From Dasypus novemcinctus (lineage: Eukaryota; Chordata; Mammalia; Cingulata; Dasypodidae), in assembly GCF_030445035.2 (NCBI RefSeq), contig NC_080677.1, forward strand, positions 24,005,513-24,069,512: DNA of 64,000 nt, in the 5' to 3' direction. A program made the position numbers and the translations under genes. Shown one piece after another: positions 25,640-38,065 of the stretch (positions within the stretch are counted from its first letter, which is position 1; every line of letters starts with the position of its first letter). The notes beneath the pieces are model-generated. The model was given only the letters and a program-made list of their open reading frames with translations. It was not told where the DNA came from and did not search any database.

Positions 25640-26317
25640 AGACACCCATAATTTTAAATTTTAGGGGGGAACCTTTAAAACCTTTTATTTAGAATAATTC
25701 CAAGAGTACAGGAAAGTTTAAGGATAATATAAAGAAACCTTTTATACTCTTTGCCCAGATTTACCAATCGTTAATTTTTTTGCCCCATTTGCTTTATTAT
25801 CTGCATTCACACTGTGTGGTGCATGTGTATATACACATATATATTTACACATACCTACATAATACATAAAAAATTTTTTTCTAAACCATTTGAGAGTATG
25901 TTGCATATTTCATGTCTCATTAACCCTAAATAGCTTCAAAGTGTATTTACTAAAAACGTGAAGATTCTATTAAATGTTGCAGTAGTCAGGAATTTTAGAA
26001 AGGTTTAGCAATGATACAATACTGTGATCAATCATTTGTATTCTAATTTTGTCTACTGACTGAGTAATGTTCTTTGTAGCATTGTTTTTCTTTCAGTACA
26101 GATTCAGTTCACAATCATCCTGCATTTAGCTATCATGTTTCTTTAGTTTCCTTTAATCTGGTACAATTGCTCAGCCTTTCTTTAACTTTCAGGACAAAAG
26201 GATTCCCAGTTTTCAGTGATTTATACTTAAAATTGTCCCAGATTTGGTCACTGGGGGACCCTTGTTAAGACAGCTCAGGTGTCCTTTTTTTTAAAAAAAA
26301 AAAAAAAAAAAGACTAT
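25640..26317 (-). mobile_element. L1 3'-end fragment, antisense
   Basis: Minus-strand L1 3' region of an older subfamily (complement of the segment running through TTTGCCCCATTTGCTTTATT). It stops near an A-run at 26293-26311. Limits are approximate. Confidence 0.55.
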
Positions 26318-26319
26318 TT

Positions 26320-26835
26320 AGCAGTCTTTGATTTGCAGAAAAATTGTACAGAAAGCATGGAGAATTTCTAATTTTACTTTTTTTTGCATATGGACGTCCA
26401 TTTGTTCAGCACCATTGATTGAAAACACTATCCTTTCTCCATTGAATTTCCTTTGCCCCTTTATCACAGATCAGTTAACTGTATTTGTGTTGGTCAATTT
26501 ATGGGCTCTCACTGATGTTCCCTTGATCTATTTGTCCATTCCTTTATGAATATCACACTGTCTTGATCATTGTAAATTTATAGTAAGTCTTGAAGTCAGG
26601 TAGTGTCAGGTTCTCTAATGTTGTTCTTCAGTCTTATGTTGGCCGTTCTGGGTCTTCTGTCTTTCCTTATAACCTTTTGAATGAGTTTGTTAATATCAAC
26701 AAAATATCTTGCTGGGAATTTGATTGGTATTGTGTTAAACCTATAGATCAATTTGGGAAGATGTTTTCTTTTTTTTCCTTTGTAGTCAGGTTTATTCATT
26801 AGTTTATTTTCAAAACTCAAAATTGAAATATTCAT
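26320..26835 (-). mobile_element. Old L1 ORF2 fragment, antisense (nest, part 1)
   Basis: Reverse complement of L1 ORF2, with landmarks TTGTTCAGCACCATTGATTG and TTGATCTATTTGTCCATTCC. It is probably the 3'-most preserved part of the long antisense L1 that continues at 27895. Confidence 0.75.
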
Positions 26836-27894
26836 TAGAGACTGTGATTAAATTAAATAGTATTACTATGCTCTATTACATCTGATGTTCTCAGGTATAT
26901 ATGCCCCTTAATTTTAAAAAGTAAAAAGGAAACAATTGCACAATTCTTTGACCTAATTATACACACTTTAGTATTTTTTTATTTTTATTTTTTTAAGATT
27001 TTTATTCTCTCCCCTTCCCCACCCCCTACCACCCACCCCCGTTTTCTGCTCTCTTGTGTCTGTTTGCATTCTTGGTGGCACTGAGTAACTGTGTCTCTTT
27101 TTTGTTGCATCATCTTGCTGCATCAGTGCTCCGTGTGTGCGGTGCCACTCCTGGGTAGGCTGCACTTTTTTCACACGGGGCAGCTGTCCTTGTGGTGCAC
27201 ACTCCTTGCGTGTGGGGCTCCCCTATGTGGGGCACAACCCTGTATGGCATAGCACTCCTTGTGCGTGGCAGCACTGCGCATGGGTAAGCTCACCATACAG
27301 GCCAGGAGGCCCTGGGTTCAAACCCTGGACCTCCTATATGGTAGGCAGATGCTCTATCAGTTGAGTCACATCCGCTTCCCAACTGTAGTAATTTTTAAAC
27401 AGTACTCTACATCTTTCAAATAAATTCAGCAGTTGACCATGACAAGAGGAAAATCAAACGTTTAAAAAGCTAGCATGAACAAGGTGAAGTATGACTAATA
27501 AAAGTAAAACATTGCTATAATCACAGCACCAGTTACACTTCTAAATGAATCCACTGTCTTCTTCAACTTCTCTGTACATAAATGATACATCAGCTAACAC
27601 AGCAATTGGTCATCATGGATTTTTGGCTTATTCATATGAAAATATTGTGGCAAAAGGAAAAGAAAGCAGAAAGAATTCATCATGGTTTGTTATAAGAATT
27701 GTGCTTAACACTTGATAATAAAGGCATAATTGTTTCTTCATATTATTGCAAATTGGTTATTGTTATGCTCCCAAAATGCAGTTTTAATAAACAGTAACAA
27801 ATTCTCTTTTAAGATGCTTAAACAGGAAAACAAGTAAATCCAGCTTTTAAAAGGAAATTCAATAAATAGCTATTTTACATGGATAAGGTCATAT
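26836..27894. other. Unassigned segment interrupting antisense L1
   Basis: Excluding the SINE at 26976-27380, about 650 bp does not read as L1. On the minus strand it looks like AT-rich untranslated mRNA, with several AATAAA-type hexamers, but no poly(A) tail or clear target duplication was found. The source is unknown. Confidence 0.4.
26976..27380 (-). mobile_element. DAS SINE, older, antisense
   Basis: Minus-strand element ending (plus-strand right edge) in ACATCCGCTTCCC. Box B complement is GGGTTCAAACCC, and a T-rich/AAGATTTTT left edge marks the tail. Imperfect flanks CTTTAGTA and CTGTAGTA look like the target duplication. It is more diverged than the youngest copies. Confidence 0.8.
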
Positions 27895-29240
27895 TAAGTT
27901 GGTTTCTTAATAATATTAAGTCTTCCTATCCATGAACATTGAATATCTCTCCAATTATTTAGACTTTCTTATTTCTTTCATCAGTTGGTAATTTTCTTCC
28001 TATAGATCTTGTATATATTTTGTTAGATTTATACCTAAGGATTACTTTTGTTTTTGTTTTGTTTTGTTTTATTTTTTGTTGCCACTGTAAATGGTGGTGT
28101 GTTTTAATGTCAAGTTCCAATTCCAAGTTCATTGCTGGTATATAGGAAAGCAATTGGCTTTTGCATATTAGCTCTGTATCCTTGTTTGTTTGCTGTTGTT
28201 AATTGTTTGGGATTTTCTACCTAGACAATCAGCATCTGTCAACAAAGACAGTTCTATGTTTTCCTTACCAGTCTTTATATCTTTTAATTTCCTTTTCTTG
28301 TTTTATTACATTAAGAAGGATTTCTAGTACAATGTTGAATAGGAGTAGTGAGAGAGGACATCCTTGTCTTGGAGAAAGCATCTACTTTCTCACCATTTAG
28401 TATGATGTTAGTAGTAGGGTTTTTGCAGATATTCTTTATCTAGTTGAGAAAGTTCTCTATTCTCAGTTTGCCGAGAGATTTTTTTTGTCATGATGGAGTG
28501 TTAGATTTTGTCAAATGTTTTTCCTGTACTTCTTGATCTGAACATACGATTTTTTTTCTTTAGCCTGTGATGTGATGGATTTTGTTAATTGATTTCAAAT
28601 GTTGAACAAGCATTGTATAACTGGAATAAGTACCATTTGGTGGTGGTGTGTAATTCTTTGTATACATTGTTGGATTCAATTTGCTAATATTTTGTTGAGG
28701 ATTTTTCGATCTATGTTAATGAGAGCTATTGGTCTCTAATTTTCCTCCCTAGTAATGTCTTTTCTGGGTTCACTATTAGGCTAATGTTCACCTCATAAGA
28801 TGAGTTTGGAAGGGCTTGCTCAACTTAGATTTTCTGCAAAATATTTTAGGCAATTGGTATAATTTTATCATTAAAAGTTTGGCAGAATTCACCACTGCAG
28901 CTATTCGGGCCTGGTGCTTTCTGCGTTGGAAGGTTTTTAATTGTTGATTCAATTTCTTTAATAGTTTTAGGCCTATTCATATTATTTATTTCCCCCTGTG
29001 CAAGTTTTGTTAGATTGTGTTTTTCAAGGAATTTGATCCATTTCATCTAAGTTATCAAATTTATGGGCATAGAGTTGTTCATAATATTTCTTTGTTATAC
29101 TTTTACCACTCATGTGATCAGTTGTGATGGCCCCTCTTTCATTTATGATATTAGGAATTTTTATTTTCTCTCTGCTTTTTTTTAGTTAGACATGCTAGAG
29201 GTTTGTCAATTTTATTGATCTTTTCAAGAACCAGCTTTTG
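27895..29240 (-). mobile_element. Old L1 ORF2, antisense (nest, part 2)
   Basis: Reverse complement of L1 ORF2 up to the motif whose plus-strand text is GTTTGTCAATTTTATTGATC followed by TTTTCAAGAACCAGCTTTTG. The element is cut here by a younger sense L1. It resumes at 35383 with the same AACCAGCTTTTG and the expected next bases. Confidence 0.85.
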
Positions 29241-29463
29241 CACGAGCAGCAAAAGAACAAATAGATAAATGGGACTTCCTCAAAATTAAAGCCTTCTGCA
29301 CCTCAAAGGACTTTGTCAAGAAAGTAAAAAGGGAACCTACACAATGGGAGAAAATATTTGGCAACCATATATCCGATAAGAGACTTATAACTTGCATTAA
29401 TAAAGAACTCCTATATCTTGAAAATAAAAAGATAAACAACCCATTTAAAAAATGGGAAAAAGA

Positions 29464-29838
29464 GAAACGGACTTGGCCCAGTGGTTAGGGCGTCCGTCTA
29501 CCACATGGGAGGTCCGCGGTTCAAACCCCGGGCCTCCTTGACCCGTGTGGAGCTGGCCCATGCGCAGTGCTGATGCACACAAGGAGTGCCGAGCCATGCA
29601 GGGTTGTCCCCCGCGTAAGGGAGCCCCACGTGCAAGGAGTGCGCCCTGTAAGGAGAGCCGCCCAGCGCGAAAGAAAGTGGAGCCTGCCCGGGAATGGCGC
29701 CGCCCACACTTCCTGTGCCGCTGACGACAACAGAAGCGGACAAAGAAACAAGACGCAGCAAACAGACACAGAGAACAGACAACCGGGGGAGGGGGGGAAT
29801 TAAATAAATAAATATATCTTTAAAATAAAATAAAAAAT
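29464..29838 (+). mobile_element. DAS SINE nested in L1 ORF2 end
   Basis: Full-length long DAS element. A 17-bp target duplication AAAAAATGGGAAAAAGA lies at 29447-29463 and 29839-29855. Confidence 0.95.
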
Positions 29839-31245
29839 AAAAAATGGGAAAAAGATTTAAACAGACACTTCTCCAAAGAAGAAATACAAATGGCTAAGAA
29901 GCACATGAAAAAATCCTCCAAATCTTTAGCTATCAGGAAAATGCAAATCAAAACTACAATGAGATACCATCTTACTCCCATAAGATTGGTGGCTATGAAA
30001 AAAACAGAAAAAATACAAATGCTGGAGAGGATGTGAAGAAATGGGAACACTCATCCACTGCTGGTGGGAATGCAGAAGGATCCAACCATTCTGGAGGACA
30101 GTTTGGCGGTTTCTCAAAAAACTAACCATAGATTTGCCATATGACCCAGCAATACCACTGCTGGGTATATAGCCAGCAGAACTGAAAACAAGGACACAAA
30201 CTGATATATGCACACCAATGTTCATAGCAGCATTGTTCACTATCGCCAAAAGTTGGAATCAACCCAAATGCCCATCAACAGATGAGTGGATCAGTAAAAT
30301 GTGGTATATACACACAATGGAACACTACTCGGCTTTAAGAACAAATACACTACAAACACACGTGATAACATGGATGAATCTTGAGAACCTTATGTTGAGT
30401 GAAGCAACCCAGGCATTGAAGGACAAATACTACATGACCTCAATGATATGAAATAAGCAAGCGCCTCAGAGAGCTAGAGACTGGAAGATAGGCTTACAGG
30501 AAATTGGGGGGTAGAGGAAGGATGTAAGCTGACATCTACGTGGGTGAAATCTATGATAAGCTGGCGGTAAGTATGTGCACAAGGAAGAGATAAAATGGGG
30601 GCATAGGGTTACCTTTGGGTGGGGCTTTGTGGGTTTGAGAGGGGCTAGGGATGGGCGGATGGGTAATATTGCCCAAAAAATTGGGGGGAGAGAGGGGCAA
30701 CATACGAACATGGGAGATTCTCAGGTGTTGGTTGAAAGTAAAATGCTGAGAAAACCTTTTCAAAATATAATTAGAAAAGTTACCTGTTTAAGATACTCAA
30801 AGGGGATAATCTGACACAGGACAGACTCCTAGGGAATATCTGAATGCTCATTTTGCCAGAGTGGGTTATACCATTGGGTAGAGACCCATATAATGAGAGT
30901 GAAGGTAGACCCACATCCTGGGGAGGACTAATGCCATCAAATAGAGGGAACTGTATCTCTCAAGAGAAAGGGTGGCTCCCAGGACATTAGGGCAATTGAG
31001 CAAGTCAAGCCCTCAACACTGTTGCAGGTTTCTCTGAATATGGCTCCTCAAGAAATGAAGATTGACTGTCACTGTGGGCCCCAAGGGGAGGGGGAAATAG
31101 ATATTGAATAGATGGAACCAAAGTAAATGTGAGGGCAAAAGAAGTGTTTCACAAGAGTACACAAAGATGGATATAAAACATGTAATATTACACCAAAAAC
31201 ATATAGGGGACGACAGACTAATAATGTAAACAATAATGTAAAACA

Positions 31246-31628
31246 GGGAAACGGACTTTGGCCCAGTGGTTAGGGCGTCCGTCTACCACATGGGAGGCCC
31301 GTGGTTCAAGCCCCGGGCCTCCTTGACCCGTGTGGAGCTGGCCCATGCGCAGTGCTGATGCGCGCAAGGAGTGCCGCGCCATGCAGGGTGTCCCCCGCGT
31401 AGGGGAGCCCCATGCGCAAGGAGTGCACCCATAAGGAGAGCCGCCCAGCGCGAAGGAGGGAGCAGCCTGCCGAGGAATGGTGCCGCCCACACTTCCAGTG
31501 CGGCTGACGACAACAGAAGCGGACAAAGAAACAAGAAACAAGACGCAGCAAAAAGACACAGAAAACAGACAACCGGGGGAGGGGAGGGGAATTAAATAAA
31601 TAAAAATAAATAAATCTTTAAAAAAAAA
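31246..31628 (+). mobile_element. DAS SINE nested in L1 3' UTR
   Basis: Full-length DAS element. An 11-bp target duplication AATGTAAAACA lies at 31235-31245 and 31629-31639. Confidence 0.95.
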
Positions 31629-31790
31629 AATGTAAAACATAGGATAACTAAAAAATTTAGAAAACTGTATAGCCTAAAGTATAAACCATAATGTAAACAC
31701 AAATGTCACGTCGTTTGAAAGCTATTGTCTCAATATCTGTACATCAGTTTCAGTAAATATGATATGAATAAGTTAAAAGATTATCGCTGT

Positions 31791-32167
31791 AGGGAAACGG
31801 ACTTTGGCCCAGTGGTTAGGGCGTCCGTCTACCATATGGGAGGTCCGCGGTTCGGACCCCGGGCCTCCTCGACCCGTGTGGAGCTGGCCATGCACAGTGC
31901 TGATGCGCGCAGGGAGTGCCGTGCCACGCAGGGGTGTCCCCCGCGTGGGGGAGCCCCACGCGCAAGGAGTGCGCCCGTGAGGAAAGCCGCCCAGCGTGAA
32001 AAGAAAGTGCAGCCTGCCCAGGAATGGCGCCGCCCACACTTCCCGTGCCGCTGACGACAACAGAAGCAGACAAGAAACAAGACGCAGCAAATGGACACCA
32101 AGAACAGACAACCAGGGGAGGGGGGGAAATTAAAATAAATAAATAAATCTTTAAAAAAAAAAAAAAA
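31791..32167 (+). mobile_element. DAS SINE nested in L1 3' UTR
   Basis: Full-length DAS element. A perfect 16-bp target duplication AAAAGATTATCGCTGT lies at 31775-31790 and 32168-32183. It is only about 150 bp from the previous SINE. Confidence 0.95.
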
Positions 32168-34091
32168 AAAAGATTATCGCTGTGGAAGGGAAAAGGTTTT
32201 ATAATGGATATGTGGGAGTACTGTATATTGTATAAATGAATCACTGTGATCTAAGGCTCCTGTGAAGAGAAGCTCAATAATTAGGAAAAAAGAAAAGAAA
32301 ACGATAGGATAGAATTTTTCCAAATCAATATGTATTCTATATCTAACCTTTATACTCATCGCTATATTCCATTTTACTAGTAAGGGAACCTGACATTATA
32401 TTGGGCTTCACTTTTCAGGAAGTTTCGGATCACAGAGTGGTTCAACAGTGGCAGCAGAGGAATACTGGTATGGGATGTTATTGACAGGCGATATATGGTT
32501 GACAGGGAGTTATACAGGGCATGTGTCCAGGGTGCATGGAAATGTTTGGATATACTCATAGTGGAAACAATTAAAAACAACAGCTGGGGGGGTACTGGGT
32601 TCCTGGCCGGGGAGGGGGGGGCTCTGTTGTGGTCCCTAGGGGAGCAGCAGCAGTCACCCAGGTGCAACGGTAAGGACCAGGAAGGAAAGAGGGTCCAAAA
32701 GTGTGCCCCTGATACTAATGACTATGCTTGTGAGCCTATACACCTGAAATAAGAACAAGGCCTAGAGCAGCACTGTGCCTAAGAGTTCCCTCCTGACAGC
32801 CTCCGTGTTACTCAAATGTGGCCAGTCTTGAAGCTAAACTCAGCATGTAAATGCAATGCCTTCCCCCCAGTGTGGGACATGACATCCGGGGATGAGCCTC
32901 CCTGGCACCGAGGGATCACTACCAAGTACCAGCTGATGACGTAACTAGAAAATGACCTTGACTTAAAGGTTCAACGTGGACCAGCAGAATATCCCTGTCT
33001 ACATACAGGAGTTAAAAATGCTGTTTGACCTAAAGTAAGGGGAAAATGGAAAAGACAAATGAGTTCATATGGCTATGAGTCTCTAAAAAAGAGTCTGGAG
33101 GTTGTCAGAAGGATTGCCCTTATGCACACCTGAGAAGAGTCTCAGAGACAGATAAAGTAGATACAACCCCAGGTATTGGTCCTTTTGAGGGCTAAAGAGA
33201 CCCACAGGTTCTATGGTCATGGCAGATGGGGTTCACTGCCATGCCAGTTGGCCCTTCTTTGGAGCTGGTGTTTCTGTGTGATGGAGCTGGACTCAGATGG
33301 GATCTCTTTTCACAAGCCTTTCATGCTACTTTACTGAAATTGTAGTTGGTGCTGGGGCTTAAGATATATCTAGGGGATTTGAATCTCTGGACTGACAATA
33401 TGATAGCCAGGCCCTGAGCCTCAACAGACTTCAGCTCCTACACTCTGATTTATTGGACTTACCCCACTCAACTAACATGGAGTTGAAGAATGTCAACCAC
33501 CACACCATGGAGCCTAGAGTACCTACAACTGAAAGCAGGAGGATTGCATCCAATATCCATGTGGAATCTAAACCCCCTCTTGACATAGATGTGGAATGGA
33601 CACAACCAAGCCAAGGTCCACAGGAAGGAGGAATACAGTAAGGATTAGAGTGGACTTAATGATATCCTATTCATGAACTATTGTGGTTAATAATCAAGAA
33701 ATGTGGCACTGGTGTGGAAAAAGTGGCCATGGTGGCTGCTGGGTGTGGGGAATGGGAGGAAGAGATGAGATGTGGAGGCATTCTCGGGACTTGGAGTTGT
33801 CCTGGGTGGTGCTCCAGGGACAATTGCTGGACGTTGTATGTCCCCCCATGGCCCACTGGATGGAACATGGGAGAGTGGGGGCTATGGTGTGGAACATGGG
33901 GCATGGGGTGCAGCGATGCCCGGAGATGTACTTACCAGACACAATGGATGTGTCATGATGATGGGGGAGAGTGTTACAGTGGGGGGAGTGGTGGGGTGGG
34001 GGCGGTGGGGGTGTATGGGGACCTCATATTTTTTGAATGTAATATCTTTTAAAAAATGAATAAATTGAGTAGAATTTGGAAAAAAAAAACA

Positions 34092-35382
34092 TTTCAAAAT
34101 AAAAAATAAAAAAACCAGAGCATAATGTCCACCCAGCTATTTATCTATCATGCAGCTTTATCAAATATAATACATGTTAAATTATGTATTTATTTTTACT
34201 GTATTATTTTAACTTTTATATATCATTATATTTCACCTTTATATATTTATATGTTTTTCTTAAAACAGAGACTTTTTTGCAAACTGTAATAGTATTTTTA
34301 CATTTAAGAAAATGAATGATATATCTAATAATCTAATCCATATTCAAATCTGTCCTATTGCAATTAATCATAGATAATATCTTTTATCTCCATCATATAA
34401 GATAAGAAAATTAACCCTCCTTTCTTCCTTCTGAAGCAGACTAGTAAGATAGGGAATCAATAGATGGATCTAGAACCTGGCAGAAAGTCCACGTGACATC
34501 AGTAACCCCAAGGTGACTGCTGGAAGACTCCCAATACAAGATCCTGCCATCCACAACAAAAACTTCCTCTGGAAGCCAGGAGAAGCTTCAGATATTCCCC
34601 AAGGACTTTTATCATTGGGCCCTCATGGGAAACTGATGGGTGGGGTAATTAATCAAAATAGCACGCAGCTGGAACTCCTCTCCTGCCATTAGCAAACAGA
34701 TGGAATAATAGTTCAAAAAGCCAGGCAGGAGGCCTGAAAGAGCACTGTTGCTTTCTCTCACCTCTGGACCCCGACTCTGGCTGCCTTCTCCCCGATTTGT
34801 TTTTTTTTTTTTTTTAAAGATTTATTTATTTATTTAATTCCTCCGCCCCCCCGTGTCTGTTCTTGGTGTCTATTTGCTGTGTCTTGTTTCTTTGTCCCCT
34901 TCTGTTGTCGTCAGAGGCACAGGAAGTGTGGGCGGCGCCATTCCTGGGCAGGCTGCACTTTCTCTCGCGCTGGGCGGCTCTCCTTACGGGGTGCACTCCT
35001 TGCGCGTGGGGCTCCCCCACGCAGGGGACACCCCTGTGTGGCACGGCTCACCCTGCGCGCATCAGCACTGCGCGTGGGCCAGCTCCACACAGGTCAAGGA
35101 GGCCTGGGGTTTGAACTGCGGACCTCCCATGTGGTAGACGGACGCCCTAACCACTGGGCCAAGTCCGTTTCCCCCTTCTCCCCCATTTGGATCAGTACAC
35201 AAGTAAACCTGGGCATTTATAATCTATCGGGAGAAATTATAGTTTGTAAATCAGCCTGCTTTATCACTTTTAAACCCCTTCTTCTCTACCTGGGCCCCCT
35301 GATCTGTTATCTTTTCCCATTTCTTGTCCCTCCCTGCCTGAATAAATTACTGGCCTAATTCACCCGGAAAAAAAAAAAAATT
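34092..35382 (+). mobile_element. Candidate L1 3'-transduced segment with terminal poly(A)
   Basis: Non-L1 sequence lies between the A-run closing the L1 3' UTR and a second A-run at 35368-35380. AATAAA at 35341-35346 sits about 25 bp before that second tail. Directly after it the older antisense L1 resumes with the target duplication AACCAGCTTTTG (35383-35394, matching 29229-29240). The simplest reading is read-through transcription of a source L1 into its flank, then insertion of the whole. Alternatively the segment is a separate insertion, for example LTR-like. Confidence 0.55.
34800..35173 (-). mobile_element. DAS SINE, antisense, in transduced segment
   Basis: Full-length DAS element on the minus strand. 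The 16-bp target duplication (one mismatch) CCTTCTCCCCGATTTG / CCTTCTCCCCCATTTG lies at 34784-34799 and 35174-35189. The ORFs here are SINE shadows. Confidence 0.95.
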
Positions 35383-37357
35383 AACCAGCTTTTGGTTTCA
35401 TTGATTTCTCTATTAGTGTCCTGTTTTAAATTTCATTGATTTCCATTCAAAATTTTTAAATATTATTTCCCCCCCACCCTCACCCCACTGCTTTTGCTGT
35501 CTGTGGTCTGTGTCCATTCACTGCATGATCTTCTGTGTCTGTTTCTTTTGTGTTCTCTCTTTTTTCTCCTCTAGGCTTCACCAGGATTTGATCCCAGGGA
35601 CCTCTGATGTGGGAGAAAGGTTCCCTGTCGCTTGTGCCACCTCAGTTCCTGGTTTCTGCTGCTTCTCGCCTTGCCTCACCCCTGTGTCTCTCTTTCGTTG
35701 TGTCATCTTCTTGCTGCATCGCTTGCTGTGTGGGGCTGGCTCACTGCACAGGCCTGGCTCACTATGTGGGCATGCCTTTACTAGAAAGCCCTGGGGATCA
35801 AAACTGGGTCCTCCCATATGGTAGACAGAAGCCCAATTGCTTGAGCTACACCCACTTCCCTCCATTCAATTATTATTATTTCTTCTTTTCTGCTGAGGAT
35901 TTAATTTTTTCTTTTTCTGGTTTCCTAAGATGGTAGCTTAGATTGACTTCAGATCTTTCTTCTTTGTGGATATTTGTATTCAATACTATAAATTTCCCTT
36001 TAAGAAGTGCTTTTGCTGCACCCAACAAATATTGATAAATTGTATTTTCATTTTCATTTAGTTGAAAATATTTTTAAAATTTCTCTTGAGACTTCTTTGT
36101 CTAAAGAATTATTTGGAACTGTGTTGTTTAAGCTCCAGAAAGTTGGGGATTTTCTATTTTTCTGTTATTGATTTCTAGTTCAATTCCATTGTGGTCTGAG
36201 AGTAGATTTTACAAAATTCATATTCTTTAAAATTTGTTAAGGTGTGCTTTATAGCCTTGGATGTGGTCTGTCTTGGTACATGTTCCATGTGAGGAGAAAA
36301 AAGTATATTCTTCTGTTGCTGGATGAAGTATTCTATAAATGTCAATTAGATCCAGTTGATTCAATTCACCTATATCCTTACTGATTTCTTGCCTGTTGGA
36401 TCAGTCAATTGTTGAAAGAGGGGTGTTAAAGTCTTTAACTGCAATTGTGGATTTGTGTACTTCATGTTGCAGTTCTATCAGTTTTTGTCTCATGTATTTT
36501 GATGCTCTGTTCTTAGGCATATACACATGTTTTATCTTCTTGGAGAATTAACCCCTTATCTTATCATTATATAATTCCTCTCTTTATCCCTAATAATTTT
36601 CCTTGCTCTGAAATCTACTTTGTTTGAAATTAACAAAACTAATCCAGCTTTCTTTCATTACTGTTAGTATTATATATCTTTTTCTACCTCTTTACTTCTA
36701 ATCATTCTGTGTCTTTATATTTAAAGTGGGATTTTTGTAGACAACATACAGTTGGGTCTTGTTTTCTTATTCACTCTGATAGTCTCTGTTTTCTTAAGAT
36801 GTATTTATACCACTCACACTTAAAGCGATTATTGATAGAGTTGGAGTAATATCTACCATATTTGTAACTTTTTAGTTTTTTCCATTTGTTGCCCTTGTTC
36901 TTTGTTTGTTTTTGTTTTTGTTTTGGTCTTCCACTCTTTTTTATGCCTTTTTTTGGTTTTAACTGTATTTTATGATTCCATTTTCTGTTCTCTTAGCAAA
37001 TCAATTATAATTTTTAAAAAATTATTTTAGTGACTTCCCTATAGATTGCAGCATACATTTCAACTAATCTAAGTCCACTTTCAAATAACATTATACCATT
37101 TCACAGATAATTCATGTACCTTTTAGCAGAGTATTCCCAATTTCTCCCATTTTTCATTGTAACATTGCTGTCATTCATTTATTCATTTATTCATAAGCTA
37201 TAATATCCAATATAGTATTGCTATTATTTTGAACAAACTATTATTTGTCAGATAAGTTAGTAATAAAAAAATAAGATTTTATTTTACCTTCTTGAATGTT
37301 CTGCCTTTATTTATGTAAATCTAGGTTTCTGTCCTATATCATTTTCCTTCTCTCTTT
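35383..37357 (-). mobile_element. Old L1, antisense (nest, part 3)
   Basis: Continuation of the antisense L1 cut at 29240, towards its ORF1 side. Landmarks are the plus-strand TTCAATTCCATTGTGGTCTG and GGTGCTGAAGTCT-like segments near 36180-36430. A dimeric DAS SINE is nested at 35451-35860. Confidence 0.85.
35451..35860 (-). mobile_element. Dimeric older DAS SINE, antisense
   Basis: Two tRNA-like heads on the minus strand (about 35785-35860 and 35575-35650) joined by a CT-rich linker. Target duplication TCCATTCAA lies at 35442-35450 and 35861-35869. Confidence 0.85.
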
Positions 37358-38065
37358 TTTTTTTTTTTTTAAGATTTTATTTATTTATTTAATTTCCCCC
37401 CCTCCTCTGGTTGTCTGTTCTTGGTGTCTATTTGCTGCGTCTTGTTTCTTTGTCCGCTTCTGTTGTCGTTAGCGGCACGGGAAGTGTGGGCGGCGCCACT
37501 CCTGGGCAGGCTGCTCTTTCTTTTGAGCTCATAACACAGTTTGTGGCACATAGCAGGGATGAGATAAACATTTCCTAAAGATTGTCTGACCTTGTCCTAA
37601 AATGACCTTCAGGTCCTTGGTACGAGGGACAGTGTTTTTCTTGCCTTGTTAAACATGCCTGGTAGCACGTGACCCACTCTGAAAGCTCTCTTTTTTTTTT
37701 TTAAAGATTTATTTATTTATTTAATTCCCCCCCCCCTCCCCTGGTTGTCTGTTCTTGGTGTCTATTTGCTGCGTTTTGTTTCTTTGTCCGCTTCTGTTGC
37801 CGTCAGCGGCACGGGAAGTGTGGGCGGCGCCACTCCTGGGCAGGCTGCTCTTTCTTTTCACGCTGGGCGGCTTTCCTCACGGGCGCACTCCTTGTGCGTG
37901 GGACTCCCCCACGCGGGGGACACCCCTGCGTGGCACAGCACTCCTTGCGCGCATCAGCGCTGCGCATGGCCAGCTCCACACGGGTCAAGGAGGCCCGGGG
38001 TTTGAACCGCGGACCTCCCATATGGTAGACGGACGCCCTAACCACTGGGCCAAAGTCCGTTTCCC
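37358..38065 (-). mobile_element. Composite DAS SINE insertion: SINE + spacer + 3' half-SINE
   Basis: On the minus strand, a full DAS SINE (38065 back to 37690, with A-tail) is followed by about 165 bp of non-SINE spacer (37689-37525). Then comes only the 3' half of a second DAS SINE with its own A-tail (37524-37358). One exact 13-bp target duplication TCCTTCTCTCTTT encloses the whole (37345-37357 and 38066-38078), and the L1 host sequence is continuous across it. This points to one insertion event carrying all three parts. Confidence 0.8.

Larger units (their letters stand above)
29241..34091 (+). mobile_element. Young sense L1, 5'-truncated, with very long 3' UTR
   Basis: Starts inside ORF2 (GATAAATGGGACTTCCTCAA region) and runs through the ORF2 C-terminus to about 30450, including a fragment reading MFIAALFTIAKSWNQPKCPS. 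It then has roughly 2.9 kb of non-coding 3' UTR once two SINEs are subtracted. The end is G-rich (33700-34020), followed by an A-run at 34080-34089. Three DAS SINEs are nested in it. Sequence quality is much better than in the surrounding antisense L1, so it is younger. It lacks ORF1 and most of ORF2 and cannot be autonomous. Confidence 0.85.

Noticed and set aside
27895-34091. Antisense plus sense L1 as one twin-primed (5'-inverted) insertion
   Set aside because: The antisense L1 resumes after 35382 with a shared 12-bp duplication and is more diverged, so two separate elements explain the data better.
33681-34097. Overlapping frames up to 123 codons on both strands
   Set aside because: They fall in the G-rich L1 3' UTR end; composition artefacts.
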